Positions 1-11,141 of a stretch of DNA of 64,000 bases are shown here, in pieces. This stretch comes from Linepithema humile. Its lineage: Eukaryota; Arthropoda; Insecta; Hymenoptera; Formicidae. Under the pieces are notes generated by a model. It was not told the origin of the DNA, searched no databases, and was given only the letters and a program-made list of their open reading frames with translations. The number at the start of each line of letters is the position of its first letter. The stretch's first letter is position 1. Position numbers and translations under genes: made by a program. The stretch lies in assembly GCF_040581485.1 (NCBI RefSeq), contig NC_090129.1:30842764-30906763 (forward strand), written 5' to 3'.

Positions 1-2355
1 TCGCCGGATTATCTCTTGGCACTCTTCAGATACCGCCGGTACGATAACCGTAGCTCAAAAATGCGAATCACTTTGATCCGATTCTTTGTAACTGACAGCT
101 AAAACCACGTCTAAAAAAAAACAAAAAAAAAAAAAAACGAAAAAAGAGAGCAAAGCCATGAAAATGGTGACAAAAAAAGAAGAAAAAAATATGAGAATCA
201 AAATTTGGTCCGAGGCTAAGGTCGAAGCATCTACGAAACCACTGCCAGACTACTTTCTAAATGCTTCGCGTTTAACCAAAGACGCGAGAGGCTCATTTTT
301 CTACACGCATTGTCGTTACTAGGGAAAGAGTAAGAGTAGTAGGTACGTATATAATTTTACTGCTTGATAGGTGAATTTAGAGTAGCCTAGGATAGCGCTG
401 ACTTTTATTATGATTACGTATGTGTATTTGATAATAGAGAAAAGACGACGGAGCACGTCGCGAGCATTATTGCATTTTCTCCGGGACCTGAGGCCCCGCT
501 CCTTTTTCCAATCTCGCGCGGAAATCTTTACACACGCATACATATTATATATATACACGTACACAATCAGACACGCGCGCGCGTTTGTATCGTCTTTAAG
601 GCCTACTGATCCAAGACGCTATTACCACTTGCTAATCAATAACACCAAGTGAATTTGAATCGCGATACGAAGAGCGCAATTCGAAAGACTCAATGCCAAA
701 ACGCGTGACGGTCTTTACCGAATTTCATCGAAAGTATATATATATGTATACATATATGTATGTATAATCGAAAGATTATATGTATATATATACATATACA
801 TATATATATTATATATATATATACATAGCGTTAGCGTATAAAGTAACTCTAATCGCATTAAGTGTCGTCGTGTGCATGTCACGTTCCGCGCGTAGCCCCG
901 TTTCCGGCCGCGCTCCATTTAGATAGGCATTACACACCTAATAGCTAGTTAATCAGCGAGCGCGAAATACACATCGGTGATGGCTTTTCTCAGTCCTTTC
1001 GGCGCCACCGAAAAATCGTCGAATTTTTAATAGATTATCGACGAGACGATAAATTAAAATCGGTGCCGATTGAAAAAATCAACTGTAATTGAATTCATCT
1101 TGATTCGTCTCTAAAATTGGTCGAGATTCAACCTAATTTTTAGATTATTGAACCAGCGATAAATTCTCTTCATCGCTGATGTAAAATGGAGAAATTAATT
1201 TTATTTGAGTCCTATAAAATGGTGAAAGTTATTTTAATTTCAGATTATTAATATTATTCGTTTCTTTATACTTCCTTGAAAGTATGACGAAAGGATTGAA
1301 GAGAAGATAACCGCGAGACTAGCGTTCGATGTAATATTTATCGATATATTACTTAATCAGTGTCCGTGAGCAAATTATATTGTGCTAAGAATTACGTGGA
1401 ATTATGCACCGCGTCTTGTCAAATTTCTGCAACTAATGAAAAAATTTTTGCAACTAATGAAACGACTGACGCAAGTCGTTTCGACTATATACACAGGGCA
1501 TGCCGGAACTACCGTGTCTTCATTTAGTTCACAAATGTTGAACACAAAATATTCTAAATTCAAAAAGTCGGTAATTTTTGACATAGAAATTGAAAGCTCC
1601 AAATAAATTTAAGTTTAGGAGTCTAAACGGATTAGAGAAAAGAGATACAATGTTTACCTTTTGTAATTAATTACTAATTTTCAATATTTGATGATGTTAT
1701 AAAATATATAAAAAAACATACTCGATATTAAAAATTGTAATACATCGGTCTACAATGTATTGACTTTTGTTGGATTTTTATTAAGAAAAAAATCATAAGC
1801 AAAATATGAAAACGCGATAGTTCCGGTGTATCCTCATATACATATATGTACATTCACATTGTTCATTGTAAAGTGCACGCACTGTCTTGCAATACCAGTA
1901 GTTAGAAAAAAAAGAAGATAAATATAAAGAAGACGAATAACGTGACAGCATTAATTATACTATATGAAAGTGTATCGGACTAAGAACGGACGGGCGTGAA
2001 ATCGATATCGCCGCCGATTCGCTAGTCTAGACAAAGAAGAATATTTACAGAGAAGAAGAGATTCCTATATATCCCACGCTAAGTCGTTTCACTTTTGTCC
2101 ATGTATGCGAATTCAAATCGCGTTTACCTGAAGCGATAAGAAAGAAAGCAAGGGTCGAAGAGCATTTCACAATTTAATCCTCGACTTAATGAAGTAATCG
2201 TCGAGTTTAGCGAGATGCTCGACCAGCTCGGATATATACAAGCAATATATATCTTCATCGACTGCATCACGACAGAGTATCTGAAACACAGCTGGGTACA
2301 TAGAGACTCTAATTGCGTATAGACATATTATATATATAAAATTATATTTCGTATA

Positions 2356-2359
<4 letters not shown>

Positions 2360-2387
<28 letters not shown>
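2360..2387. repeat. (TA)n microsatellite
   Basis: About 14 uninterrupted TA dinucleotides are visible. A shorter interrupted TA-rich block lies at about 734-830. Confidence 0.9.
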
Positions 2388-2391
<4 letters not shown>

Positions 2392-3568
2392 TTGTTATTC
2401 TCTTCCTCTCTCTCCTTATATATATATGTACATCTCTCTCGTTCACGATGTTTGCGACATTGTACTTTATAATTTTATTACGTTACTTACCGATTGCATA
2501 TATTTTATGTGTACTTATCGTATTCGATAGGCATTGGCATTGCATAGTTTATACGAGACATGTTGATATTATGAGAAAGTTTATCGCGAATACAAGTCGA
2601 CTGTTGCCGGATAAGTCGCCAACACACACGCTGTACATAAACATATAGTTAAAAAGAAGTAAAAGAAAGATAATCGCGTGGTTCGCCATAAAGGATTTAT
2701 TAAGGAGTTATTAAAAGAGACGAATATATAAAAAAAAAAAAGAGAGAAGAAAACAAATGCGAGAAGCACCATCCGTTTCATAGATCGAACAGTATTGCAG
2801 TGTATTTCCGCTGCCGTTTTAATATTTTACTATGTCGTATTTACGTTGGATGCACAATGACCACATGCACACAAACGTTACGTACGTGTGTATATACAGA
2901 GTATATATATACATATGTATATTTGGCCGGTGAGAATGAAAATGGTGCGAGGTGGAAGTTTGCGATATCTTGGAGTCGGCCGCGCGGTCATCCGGCCACT
3001 CCACCTTTTATTTTCCCTTAGTTTGATAGTTTAGCACGACTCACACCGCTCTCATTCTATTCGGCTTATACGTGTTCTCGGCAACAGCGGAATGCGTCCG
3101 GCGTCCGCGATTTATGTTCGCTTTGAAGGAACGTTTTGGAATATTAGCGTTCCAGATATTCTTTCTCCATCATTTCCTTGTAACTGCAGCGTAGAAAATA
3201 GATCGCGAAGACTGACGCGAATCTCGAGAAGGAACACGGTAACGTTTGCGATCCCCCTGTGAAGAAACAAAAATGCGCACAAAACTTTGGCTATAAACGA
3301 ATTCTCACGCATTTTGCAAAATAGAAAATAAGTTATTAAATAAAGAGTAAGATTATTTCAGACGGCGGATGAAAGATGGAAAATCGAGCCGCGTTACGAT
3401 CGTTTTGTTTGTATCTATTGATCGAGAGAGAATATCTAAAAAAGAAATTACTTTTCTGTTCGTTCAACATATTCTAAGCAATGTAAAGAGAAAATATTCT
3501 TTAGAGAGAAATTTTATTTGTCAAAATTAGTTGCAGATATTTCCGTTTCACTTTCAAGATATGTATCG

Positions 3569-3644
3569 GAATATTCTCAAATTACAAATTTAGAGAATAT
3601 TCTGATTGTCAGAGTGAAATCACTTGAATATTCGCGGAATATTC
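3569..3644. promoter_or_regulatory. Cluster of four GAATATTC palindromes (heat-shock-element-like)
   Basis: Perfect GAATATTC octamers occur at 3569-3576, 3595-3602, 3626-3633 and 3637-3644. Each satisfies the GAAnnTTC dimer unit of a heat-shock element. The gap between the last two is 3 bp rather than the canonical 2, and no gene start is recognisable nearby. Regulatory function is therefore only a possibility; a decayed palindromic repeat is equally likely. Confidence 0.25.
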
Positions 3645-5744
3645 TCAACTATTCCTCTGAAAATATTGTCACTGCACATCGTTAATGTTTGAACATAAAT
3701 TTTGGACGACGGAGACACTCGACTGTTACGAGCAGCATCGTAATACCTGCGGGCTTGGCATTTGTCGGGGTACAGTGCGGTGTTTGCGGCGCGTTCCCCG
3801 TTTAAAACTGGGACAGCGCTCCGGATTTAAATCACCTCTAGGCTGTGAGATGCGAGCTAAGCAGCAGACAAACTTGCTCGAAACCTCAATCATATGTGTC
3901 AAATCAAGTATAAATCTACTTTTAACGTATATCATATAACTGATTAATCCTTTTACCAAAGCTCCTAAATGAGAGGAACACACGAGTTTACTTCTCACTC
4001 CAGAATCTGTGACGACTTCTTTTGATCCTGGGACTCGAATAAAAGATATATTTATTGACTCCCGTATGGAAAGAGAAAAAAAAAAAGAATTATTGATATA
4101 GAGAAATATAAAAAAAGATGTTATATATATATATATATTAAATATACATACAGAGCGGACTCGAGGCGTCAAATGAGAATCGATAAGCGGGACGCGTCTT
4201 TGTACGAATTTGAAACAATCGTTTTCTTTAACAGCATTTTTTACGCTTAAGTACCTTGTTAAGTTTTCAATTGTATTTTTTAGGTGTACTTTACATTAAG
4301 CGAGTAAGATTTTGTAATTTACATGCTTGTGTGATTTATTTCTTTAATTCGTCGACATACTTAATTTTAATCTTAAAGCAGTATTTGAAATGTACTTAGA
4401 TTCAATTGAAATCTTCATTAAGAAAAAAAACTCAATCCCAAATTCGTCGATGCATCCCTGCTACAGATCCCGCCTCTCCTGGTCCACCCTATATATACTA
4501 TATGTATACAAGGTGTCTGTTTTCTCTTGACAATAATTACTGTGTAATCAAATCAAACTGAAGAAATGCGTTTGAGGAACAAATGTGAGATAATGTCATT
4601 ATAAAGATATGCGATTTTAACGAGATTTAACTGGAATTATAATGTCAATACTCTATGATTTTTTCGTGCAATGTGACGAGTGAAAATTGATAATGTACGT
4701 ACGTACATCCAATTTGTGTACTTAATCCACTTTTAAAGCCACTTAAAGTCTACCATTTTACGAAACGCAGTTCTCAGTTGCTTGCAACTGTCGTTAAGAG
4801 GAAGCGCGAGTGCGAGACATCTTGTATAAACATATAAGATACAAAATAATATATTTGTAGATACAGATTTTAGTCATCTGGATAGTATATAGAGTCAATA
4901 CTGTGAAGAGCCTGTAACTTACCTACCTATACCCTTAGTTAATAGATGAGAATACTTGTAATTGATTTATGAAAGATGAAGTATCTGAATGACAAAATAT
5001 ACTGCGAGCAAATCATTAAATAAATAAATAAATGATATATCTACGACCAGAACGTGTGGATTTATTGTTCTCATTTATTGCAACATTTATTCACTGATTA
5101 TGATTATATTTTATTATTATTTTATTTATATAATTATTATTCAATGTAGTATCTTTATGATCGACATATTGACACTGAACATTTGACATCATAAAAATGT
5201 AATTTATTTAACATTAAGTTATAATAGTCATAAATAATAAATAAAATTAGGAAATTCTAAGATTTTAATTCTTCTTGAAATTGTTTTCTATTTACCTTAC
5301 ATATTTGAGAAGCACATGAATCTTTTGCAATATGTTAAATATCTAAATATAAGAAAAGAATACAACACTTCTGTTGCATGTGTGTAATAATTCTAATAAT
5401 AATTTAGCACAATTATGGTAATTCCATATAAGATATATTTTTTAAACAAAAAAATTTCAATAAACACGGTTTATGTTTTATTCAAATTATTATATGCTTT
5501 AATATTATTAAATTATTGTACGTAGTATTATATGCTCAATATAGTGAAAAAGATAAAAAATAATAAATTAAGAAGTATTTTCTTTTATTTACATATATAT
5601 ATTGCTACATATTTTACATATATATATATCCGTACATTTCATTTTATTACAGTCAATTATTGTAAAAATAAAACACTTTTACAAGTATTTTATAAAGACT
5701 TCACAGTCTTTCAATTAGTACTTCTATTTAAACTCATTACCAAA

Positions 5745-6540
5745 CTATTCCGTAAACGTCACTCTGCCAGTATAGCCAGTTCCTCGCAAAAATTTTACAT
5801 ACTGCTGCATACTGTGTCCACATCTACGTTCGCATTCTACTTTATGTTCAAAATTATTTTTATTTCCATTACAACCCCTATATATAAAACTTTCACAGCG
5901 TCTCGTAATCTCATTATACCACCATCTCGGTAGATTTTCATCGCAAGAACCTTCGTTATACGGAAGAGCACACACTGTAAAAAATATACATTGTACAAAA
6001 ACTTAAATCATACATATAGTAAACTATAAAAGCATATAGTAAACTGTAAAAACAATACATATCAATTTATATACAGTAAAACATCTATTCATTATGATAA
6101 AATTAAACTGATAACTTTGTATTTTTGCAATTTACGGCAATTTGTGATAATTAAATATATGCAATTAAATAACAATTTTAATTTTTTATATTATATGAAA
6201 AGTATTATAATAGCAAATATAATAAAAGATTACTGTGCGTCACTAGCGGATTCTGATGTCGATAACAGGGGGAGTTCTGACCTGCTTTAATGCATTTTTT
6301 ACCAAGATTTTTTAAACGGATCCAGCAAAATTGATTTTTTTTAACTTGGAAGGGGGGGTTTAACCCCCCCTCCCCCAGGATCCGCCAGTGCTGTGCGTGT
6401 TCAATATGAGAATAATAAAACACTTACAAGTTTCTGTCAAAAGCTATTCTAGTTCTTTCTCTCATACTTATTGTTAGTGTCTCAAGCGTCAAAATACTGA
6501 AGGTAATAAATACGAATAACAAGTTTGTTTTGAAACTCAT
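5745..6540 (-). pseudogene. Kunitz-domain secreted protein, copy A (frame broken at splice junction)
   Basis: Two exons match copy B. Exon 1 (6540-6428) encodes a start Met and a hydrophobic signal peptide and ends at a GTAAGT donor. Exon 2 (5974-5745, after TTTTTTACAG) encodes the whole Kunitz domain, identical in protein to copy B, and stops with TAG. Relative to copy B, exon 1 has one extra base just before the donor, at about 6436. With the same splice sites exon 2 is read out of frame and meets a stop within a few codons. The copy would therefore yield only the signal segment plus a short tail unless another splice site is used. The intron (6427-5975) holds a MITE. A minus-strand AATAAA lies at 5648-5643. 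Because the Kunitz exon itself is intact, recent loss, an assembly error or alternative splicing remain possible. Confidence 0.6.
6241..6390. mobile_element. hAT-like MITE, copy A (150 bp)
   Basis: The ends are imperfect inverted repeats (CACTAGCGGATTC on the left; GGATCCGCCAGTG on the right, whose complement is CACTGGCGGATCC). They are flanked by an exact 8-bp direct repeat CTGTGCGT at 6233-6240 and 6391-6398. An 8-bp target duplication with CA-starting termini is characteristic of hAT-superfamily non-autonomous elements. There is no transposase. The element sits in the intron of the Kunitz gene and is shared with copy B, so it inserted before the duplication. Confidence 0.8.
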
Positions 6541-6935
6541 CTTTTTGTCTTGTTTGAATTTCTAGCAGTTACGACCAGTATATTGACCAATATGATATCT
6601 CTTTTTCTGAAAATTTTATTATCAATAATTATTATACGTACTGATCTGAAATTACAGAAATTTAATTTTAGTCATATCACCATATATAAAGATTAATGTT
6701 CTAACAAGTAAATCATAAAATCCAATCTGATTTATGTACACGATTATGTATGTACATACATGAATTTATATATAAGTTGTTTCAATAGATAACGTAATTC
6801 ATCTATTCTCTACAATATAATTTTAAATCGTAAAATCAGCACTGTTCATTATTTATCACATGCATGCATATAGCACAAAAAAAAGAAATATAGCTTTGTA
6901 AAAGAAATATGAATAAGATTGTAAAATACTCACGA

Positions 6936-7652
6936 CTTTTTCTTCGATACGTTTATTATGCAAAAAGAGTGCCGCAAAAAGAGTGCCGCAAAATTGATTG
7001 TGTCTATTAGTCTTATTTGTTTGAATAATTATTTGGTACCGTCACGATTAAAACATAAGCTAATCATAGTGTGAAAAATTTTTGCGTTATAGTTACGATG
7101 TGTGTATGAGTATAAAACACGAAAGAAATCATTGATGCATAAAATTTGCTTACAAAAAAGCAAAATTTAAATAACTTATATTAAATAATTTCAAGTCTAA
7201 TTAAATAGTAAAATTTAATTTTATGATAAAGTTAATTGAAGGTTACTTACCAAGTTTTGATAGATTTCTTTTCCTAAGAAGAATCGAGTTCGATATAGTT
7301 AAATGTCCAAACAAATCGCGAGAAACGTTATTGTGATCGGCTAAACGACAACGGTATGAAGGATCGCGATCGATCCTTCGTCGATCCCGAAATCCCCGTT
7401 TTAGAATCGTAGAGCCTGCGCATTGTCTGCTAATAACGCGGGATGAGAGTGGGTGATAAATTGCGAATATCATCGTTGTGATATATCGTGTGGTAAGGCT
7501 TCGAAAGGACTAACAATAAAATTTTTTCACACTATGATTAGCTTATGTTTTAATTGCAACGATACCAAATAATTATTCGAACAAATAAAACTATAATAGA
7601 CACAATCAATTTTGCGGCACCTTTTTGCATGGTAAACATATCAAAAAAAAAG
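6936..7652. mobile_element. Foldback element with ~130-bp inverted arms, copy A
   Basis: The left arm (about 6936-7072) and right arm (about 7526-7652) are imperfect inverted repeats. Shared landmarks are TGCCGCAAAATTGATTGTG and AAAACATAAGCTAATCATAG in opposite orientations. The left arm carries an internal duplication of GAGTGCCGCAAAAA. The ~450-bp interior includes a 223-bp open exon-like segment on the minus strand. I see no clear target-site duplication, so the outer limits are approximate. It could be one foldback transposon or two related MITEs in opposite orientation. Confidence 0.6.
7251..7473 (-). CDS. Exon-like ORF inside foldback element, copy A (unrecognised)
   Basis: An open frame starts with ATG at 7473, runs 74 codons plus one base, and reaches a strong GTAAGT donor after 7251. 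It is Arg/Ser-rich and matches no family I know. Copy B (12646-12868) keeps the frame with two silent changes and one Gly/Glu difference. It lies upstream of the Kunitz gene on the same strand, so it could be an untranslated or upstream-ORF leader exon for that gene. Splicing it to the acceptor ending TGCTAG just before 6540 would not place its own frame in the Kunitz frame. It may instead be a captured gene fragment. Translation is unproven. Confidence 0.3.
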
Positions 7653-7899
7653 GAAAAACAATGGGAATAAAAGGAGCAATTGAGCAATTTTTCTATAAGA
7701 ACAGATTTTAAAGAAAATAACTATAAATGAGGTTATTTGCTAAGTAAACAGTAGTGACTATTTTTATGTAATAGCATTATTAATATTCATTAATTATGTA
7801 GAGTAATTAAAGAGTAATTTTTTATATTTTAACATAATTACTTTCATTTTATTTAAGCACCAACTTATTACTAATTAAATCTTTGCGCCTATTTGAAAA

Positions 7900-8076
7900 G
7901 ATGAAGCTTTTTGCTCTTCATGGAAGATGGCGCGAAGTGAAACTTCCTACAATTTCTTTTATGTGTAGTAGGTGACATGTGTGATGTAACAGCAGCATTT
8001 AACCTTGCGTTCAACTAAAGAATTGGTGTTTATAAAATTCTAGGACTCGCTTAATTAACAGCAAAATCATGGCGCG
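7900..8076 (+). promoter_or_regulatory. Duplicated NDUFB6 promoter region and orphan first coding exon (8069-8076)
   Basis: The sequence around ATGGCGCG at 8069-8076, followed by donor GTATGATATC, matches the NDUFB6 first coding exon at 13460-13467. The upstream DNA, including an AAGATGGCGCGAAG motif (YY1-like AAGATGGCG core), is also duplicated. There is no NDUFB6 exon 2 in copy A; the intron runs into the satellite. If transcribed and spliced to 13861, it would give the same protein from a second promoter. The promoter assignment is inferred from position upstream of the coding start. Confidence 0.55.
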
Positions 8077-8358
8077 GTATGATATCTTTTTAATTATATT
8101 TATCAAGTTTTATATTCTGTAATATATATCACAGAATGGAATAATAACATACATCAACAATAACAAATTTTGACATGTACTAATCTGGTGCATGTCATAG
8201 TTTTAATATGTTATAAAAATTCCTTAGTTTTCATTCTAAAAGAAAGTTTATATATATCACAGTAGATTAGCTTTATAATAAAATATTATTTATTTCTATA
8301 AATTTTTTTGTTATCCAAGAAACCAGGTAACTAATGTCCACACAATATAATCTTTTCA

Positions 8359-9650
8359 TTACCAAATATATGGTAATGAGAACTAAATCATTTCATCCTA
8401 ATTACCAAATATTTGGTAATGAGGACGAAGTGATTTGGTAATTATTACCAAATATTTGGTAATGAGGACGAAGTGATTTGGTAATTATTACCAAATATTT
8501 GGTAATGAGGACGAAGTGATTTCGTCCCAATTACCAAATATTTGGTAATGAAGACGAAGTGATTTCGTCCTAATTACCAAATATTTGGTAATGAGGACGA
8601 AGTGATTTGGTAATTATTACCAAATATTTGTTAATGAGGACGAAGTGATTTCGTCCCAATTACCAAATATTTGGTAATAAGGACGAAGTGATTTGGTAAT
8701 TATTACCAAATATTTGGTAATGAGGACGAAGTGATTTCGTCCCAATTACCAAATATTTGGTAATAAGGACGAAGTGATTTGGTAATTATTACCAAATATT
8801 TGGTAATGAGGACGAAGTGATTTGGTAATTATTACCAAATATTTGGTAATGAGGACGAAGTGATTTCGTCCCAATTACCAAATATTTGGTAATGAATGAC
8901 GAAGTGATTTCGTCCTAATTACCAAATATTTGGTAATGAGGACGAAGTGATTTGGTAATTATTACCAAATATTTGGTAATGAGGACGAAGTGATTTGGTA
9001 ATTATTACCAAATATTTGGTAATGAGGACGAAGTGATTTCGTCCCAATTACCAAATATTTGGTAATAAGGACGAAGTGATTTGGTAATTATTACCAAATA
9101 TTTGTTAATGAGGACGAAGTGATTTCGTCCCAATTACCAAATATTTGGTAATAAGGACGAAGTGATTTGGTAATTATTACCAAATATTTGGTAATGAGGA
9201 CGAAGTGATTTCGTCCCAATTACCAAATATTTGGTAATAAGGACGAAGTGATTTGGTAATTATTACCAAATATTTGGTAATGAGGACGAAGTGATTTGGT
9301 AATTATTACCAAATATTTGGTAATGAGGACGAAGTGATTTCGTCCCAATTACCAAATATTTGGTAATAAGGACGAAGTGATTTGGTAATTATTACCAAAT
9401 ATTTGGTAATGAGGACAAAGTGATTTGGTAATTATTACCAAATATTTGGTAATGGGGACGAAGTGATTTGGTAATTATTACCAAATATTTGGTAATGGGG
9501 ACGAAGTGATTTGGTAATTATTACCAAATATTTGGTAATGGGGACGAAGTGATTTGGTAATTATTACCAAATATTTGGTAATGGGGACGAAGTGATTTGG
9601 TAATTATTACCAAATATTTGGTAATGGGGACGATGTGATTTGGTAATGGG
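8359..9650. repeat. Palindromic 43-bp satellite array (~30 units)
   Basis: Each unit contains the perfect 20-bp palindrome ATTACCAAATATTTGGTAAT plus a 23-bp linker GAGGACGAAGTGATTT followed by either GGTAATT (type A) or CGTCCCA (type B). In type A the linker and next unit form a second palindrome (ATTTGGTAAT-T-ATTACCAAAT). In type B the linker is itself a hairpin (GGACGAA-gtgat-TTCGTCC). Units 6-11 and 17-22 share the same order of variants, including a rare TTTGTTAATG unit at about 8627 and 9101, giving an 11-unit higher-order period of 474 bp. The last five or six units are homogenised for GGGGACG. The first unit is degenerate. Confidence 0.97.
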
Positions 9651-10282
9651 GAGAATCGAGGCTGCTGCCTTGCGAGAGCGGAGCTCTAGTTTACTTCTCA
9701 GTGACCTAAACGACACCACTCTAAAGAACACGCTGCTTTTGTGCCATTTTCTGCGCTGTTACTTGCGTCGCGCGCTTTGAAAGTCATTAAAGGAGGATGC
9801 TAACGACGAAAAATAAGTGCAATAATTACCTACAATAACAATTAACGTAACAAATAACATTCTATATCAAGTATTAGATCCAATAATAATTATTTGTGTA
9901 TAATAAGCATAAACAATCAGCTATACTGCGGGCAATCATGGAAAATACGGCAGTTAATCGTTATATGCATATTACTAATTACTTCAATAATGGCATAAAT
10001 ATATCGTGTAATTCGGGAAACGTGTAATAGACTTAAAATTCGATAATATGCATAACATTGCATTTCATGATAAAGTTGCATAGTAAACAATAACTTGCAT
10101 AAAGTTGTATAGTGTAATAAAGAACAACATATAGAAAAATATGACAAATTATATTTTAAAGTTGTTTTTCGAAAAGAAATATATCTTTTCACGAAAACGC
10201 ACAAAAGAAGTGTAAAATAATTTTTCTCAATTCTGACAAATAAATACTAGTGTGATATAATAAAATTAGTTATTAATAACCT
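9651..10282. other. Unique spacer between satellite and copy B
   Basis: This 632-bp stretch is not present in either duplicated copy. It has one minus-strand open frame (10204-9917, 95 codons, AT-rich, hydrophobic and Cys/Tyr-rich). I do not recognise it and do not consider it supported as a gene. Confidence 0.5.
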
Positions 10283-11141
10283 TATATAGAGTCAATACTG
10301 TGAAGAGCCTGTAACTTACCTACCTATACCCTTAGTTAATAGATGAGAATACTTGTAATTGATTTATGAAAGATGAAGTATCTGAATGACAAAATATACT
10401 GCGAGCAAATCATTAAATAAATAAATAAATGATATATCTACGACCAGAACGTGTGGATTTATTGTTCTCATTTATTGCAACATTTATTCACTGATTATGA
10501 TTATATTTTATTATTATTTTATTTATATAATTATTATTCAATGTAGTATCTTTATGATCGACATATTGACACTGAACATTTGACATCATAAAAATGTAAT
10601 TTATTTAACATTAAGTTATAATAGTCATAAATAATAAATAAAATTAGGAAATTCTAAGATTTTAATTCTTCTTGAAATTGTTTTCTATTTACCTTACATA
10701 TTTGAGAAGCACATGAATCTTTTGCAATATGTTAAATATCTAAATATAAGAAAAGAATACAACACTTCTGTTGCATGTGTGTAATAATTCTAATAATAAT
10801 TTAGCACAATTACGGTAATTCCATATAAGATATATTTTTTAAACAAAAAAATTTCAATAAACACGGTTTATGTTTTATTCAAATTATTATATGCTTTAAT
10901 ATTATTAAATTATTGTACGTAGTATTATATGCTCAATATAGTGAAAAAGATAAAAAATAATAAATTAAGAAGTATTTTCTTTTATTTACATATATATATT
11001 GCTACATATTTTACATATATATATATCCGTACATTTCATTTTATTACAGTCAATTATTGTAAAAATAAAACACTTTTACAAGTATTTTATAAAGACTTCA
11101 CAGTCTTTCAATTAGTACTTCTATTTAAACTCATTACCAAA

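Larger units (their letters stand above)
1..4885. other. Gene-free left flank (intergenic or UTR)
   Basis: I see no coding exon that I can assign here. The stretch is AT-rich with A- and T-runs, TA microsatellites (around 734-830 and 2360-2387) and short open frames without family resemblance. It could be the long 3' UTR of a gene to the left or plain intergenic DNA. A GC-richer patch at about 3690-3870 and a cluster of GAATATTC palindromes at 3569-3644 stand out and are listed separately. Confidence 0.5.
4886..8360. repeat. Segmental duplication, copy A
   Basis: This 3.48-kb segment is a direct repeat of 10283-13745. The left boundary is where both copies begin to share TATATAGAGTCAATACTG. 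The right boundary is the shared TCTTTTCATT, after which copy A runs into the satellite and copy B into NDUFB6 intron 1. Differences are single bases and small indels, such as 8 extra bases at about 8250 in copy A. They are concentrated in the Kunitz intron. The copy contains the Kunitz gene copy, a MITE, a foldback element and an orphan NDUFB6 first exon. Confidence 0.95.

Noticed and set aside
3980..4060. tRNA-like or SINE B-box (TTCGAGTCCC on the minus strand)
   Set aside because: No matching A box at the right spacing and no cloverleaf could be drawn; a single short motif is not enough.
5532..5933. 133-codon plus-strand open frame, repeated identically at 10929-11330
   Set aside because: It lies antisense to the Kunitz exon and its AT-rich 3' flank. 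Its identity between copies follows from the duplication, and the protein is low-complexity with no family features.
8359..9650. CRISPR-like appearance of the 43-bp repeat
   Set aside because: There are no unique spacers; linkers are only two alternating variants, and the setting is an animal genome. It is a satellite.
9917..10204. 95-codon minus-strand open frame between the satellite and copy B
   Set aside because: AT-rich, no recognisable family, no splice or signal evidence strong enough to call a gene.
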